This document shows, in pieces, positions 7,337-8,545 of a stretch of DNA of 8,545 nucleotides. This DNA is from Gammaproteobacteria bacterium (GTDB taxonomy: Bacteria; Pseudomonadota; Gammaproteobacteria; DRLM01), in the NCBI GenBank assembly GCA_015490395.1, contig WFXX01000256.1:1-8545 (forward strand), read 5' to 3'. A model generated the notes under the pieces. That model ran no database searches. It worked only from the letters and a program-made list of their open reading frames with translations, and was not told the origin of the DNA. The translations under genes were made by a program, and so were the position numbers. Position 1 is the stretch's first letter. The number at the start of each line of letters is the position of its first letter.

Positions 7337-8545
7337 TTAGGGTCTGGATCCAGCGTCTGCCTCCTCCGGCGCGGCAGCCTCCCCCCCATAGGTGCGCCGG
7401 ACGTAGTCCTCCACGATGGCCAGGAATTGGCGGGCGATGCCCTCGCCCTTGAGGGTCACCGTCTTCTCCCCGTCCACGTAGACCGGCGCCACCGGCACCT
7501 CCCCGGCCCCCGGCAGGGAGATGCCCACCTGAGCGTGGCGGCTCTCTCCGGGGCCGTTGACCACGCAGCCCATCACCGCCACGGTCAGGCCCTCCACCCC
7601 CGGATACCGGACACGCCACTCGGGCATGCGCCGACGCAGCTCTTGCTGCACCTCCTGCGCTAGCTCCTGGAAGAAGGTGGAGCTGGTGCGCCCGCAGCCC
7701 GGGCAGGAGATCACGGTGGGGGCGAAGGCACGCAGGCCCAAGGCCTGCAGGATCTCCTGGGCCACCTCCACCTCGCGGGTGCGGGGTTCCCCGGGCTCGG
7801 GAGTGAGGGAGACGCGGATGGTGTCGCCGATACCCTCCTGGAGCAGCACGGCCAAGGCGGCGGCGCTGGCGACGATGCCCGGCACCCCCATGCCGGCCTC
7901 GGTCAGGCCCAGGTGTAGCGGATAGCGACAGCGGCGGGCCAGCTCCCGATAAACAGCGACGAGGGTCTGAACGTCGGAGACCTTGCACGAGAGCACGATG
8001 CGGTCGGCGGGCAGGCCCAGGGCCTCGGCCCGGGCGGCGCTCTCCAGGGCCGAGCGCACCAGGGCCTCGCGCATCACCGCCTCCGGCGGCGCAGGCTCGG
8101 GTCGGCGGGCGTTCTCGTCCATGAGCCGGGCCAGCAGCTCCTGGTCCAGGCTGCCGCCGTTGACCCCGATACGCACCGGCTTGCCGTGGCGGCAGGCGGC
8201 CTCGATCATGGCCGCGAACTGCGCATCCTTGCGGCTGCCGCGGCCTACGTTGCCGGGGTTGATGCGCAGCTTGTCCAGGGCCTCCGCGCAGGCGGGATGG
8301 CGAGCCAGCAGCCGATGACCGTTGAAGTGGAAATCCCCCACCAGGGGCACCCGGCAGCCGCGGGCCTCCAGGGCCTCGCGGATACGGGGCACGGCCGCCG
8401 CGGCCTCCTCGGTGTTCACCGTCAGGCGCACCAGCTCAGAGCCGGCTCGGGCCAGGGCCAGCACCTGCTCCACGGTGGCAGCCACGTCTGCGGTGTCCGT
8501 GCTGGTCATGGACTGCACGGCCACCGGCGCCCCGCCCCCCAGGGT
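7337..8545 (-). CDS. ispG: 4-hydroxy-3-methylbut-2-en-1-yl diphosphate synthase IspG (GcpE), 5' end cut by window edge
   Basis: Iron-sulfur enzyme of the MEP isoprenoid pathway that reductively opens MEcPP to HMBPP in the cytoplasm. 402 codons are visible; the reading frame continues through the right edge, where TLGGGAP precedes VAVQSMTSTDT, the typical IspG N-terminal region (GG-AP-AVQSMT). The GTG at 8524 is therefore internal and the true start lies about 15-20 codons outside. Counting from that GTG, a TIM-barrel part runs to about 260 (LRINPGNVG at 86-94, GVNGGSLDQELL at 120-131, LGLTEAG at 205-211), then the [4Fe-4S] domain with Cys274 and Cys277 in SCPGCGRTSSTFF and Cys320 in MGCVVNGPGE, whose Glu327 is the expected cluster-related glutamate. 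All key residues are present. The C-terminal tail (about 380-395) is Ala/Glu-rich and not conserved. sqr follows on the same strand after about 205 bases. Confidence 0.97.
   Translation of the reverse strand, partial: TLGGGAPVAVQSMTSTDTADVAATVEQVLALARAGSELVRLTVNTEEAAAAVPRIREALEARGCRVPLVGDFHFNGHRLLARHPACAEALDKLRINPGNVGRGSRKDAQFAAMIEAACRHGKPVRIGVNGGSLDQELLARLMDENARRPEPAPPEAVMREALVRSALESAARAEALGLPADRIVLSCKVSDVQTLVAVYRELARRCRYPLHLGLTEAGMGVPGIVASAAALAVLLQEGIGDTIRVSLTPEPGEPRTREVEVAQEILQALGLRAFAPTVISCPGCGRTSSTFFQELAQEVQQELRRRMPEWRVRYPGVEGLTVAVMGCVVNGPGESRHAQVGISLPGAGEVPVAPVYVDGEKTVTLKGEGIARQFLAIVEDYVRRTYGGEAAAPEEADAGSRP

Overview
The window is very GC-rich (roughly 70% by eye) with tightly packed bacterial genes. 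The proteins point to a Gammaproteobacterium or close relative with sulfur chemistry: a mitochondrial-type (type II) sulfide:quinone oxidoreductase, an MEP-pathway IspG, a TrmL-type tRNA methyltransferase, and a CheC-like plus PAS-GGDEF signalling pair. A high-GC sulfur oxidiser such as a member of the Ectothiorhodospiraceae would fit, but that placement is inference; no rRNA or other phylogenetic marker is present.

Layout. (1) 1-2109, plus strand: a compact run of a CheC-like phosphatase (cut by the left edge), a PAS-GGDEF diguanylate cyclase one base later, and trmL 16 bases after that. The first two look like a signalling module; trmL probably rides along. (2) 2086-3099, minus strand: a NOL1/NOP2/Sun-family RNA m5C methyltransferase converging on trmL with a 24-base overlap of coding ends. 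(3) About 3100-4020: nearly 900 bases with no convincing gene. It is slightly less GC-rich, has a pyrimidine-rich tract, and carries several hairpins plus an imperfect 13-bp long-range inverted repeat (3627-3640 with 3914-3926). This is the least explained part of the window. (4) 4021-7131, minus strand: sqr followed 123 bases later by an SLC13/DASS permease with two internal RCK-C domains. A perfect 11-bp hairpin follows the permease. (5) 7132-7336: the space in front of sqr, with a perfect Shine-Dalgarno sequence and an AT-rich box that resembles an FNR/ANR-type site. (6) 7337-8545, minus strand: ispG, cut at its 5' end by the right edge.

How the genes work together. sqr would feed electrons from sulfide into the quinone pool and produce sulfane sulfur. 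The permease next to it is a plausible carrier for sulfate or another anion linked to that metabolism, gated by its RCK-C domains; the substrate cannot be read from sequence. The CheC-like/diguanylate cyclase pair suggests coupling of a response-regulator phosphorylation state to cyclic-di-GMP, but the partner response regulator is not in the window. The two methyltransferases and ispG are housekeeping genes.

No completely new system is evident. The best leads are the gene-free 3100-4020 block, the sqr-permease pairing with its upstream box, and the CheC-like protein with one degenerate active site.
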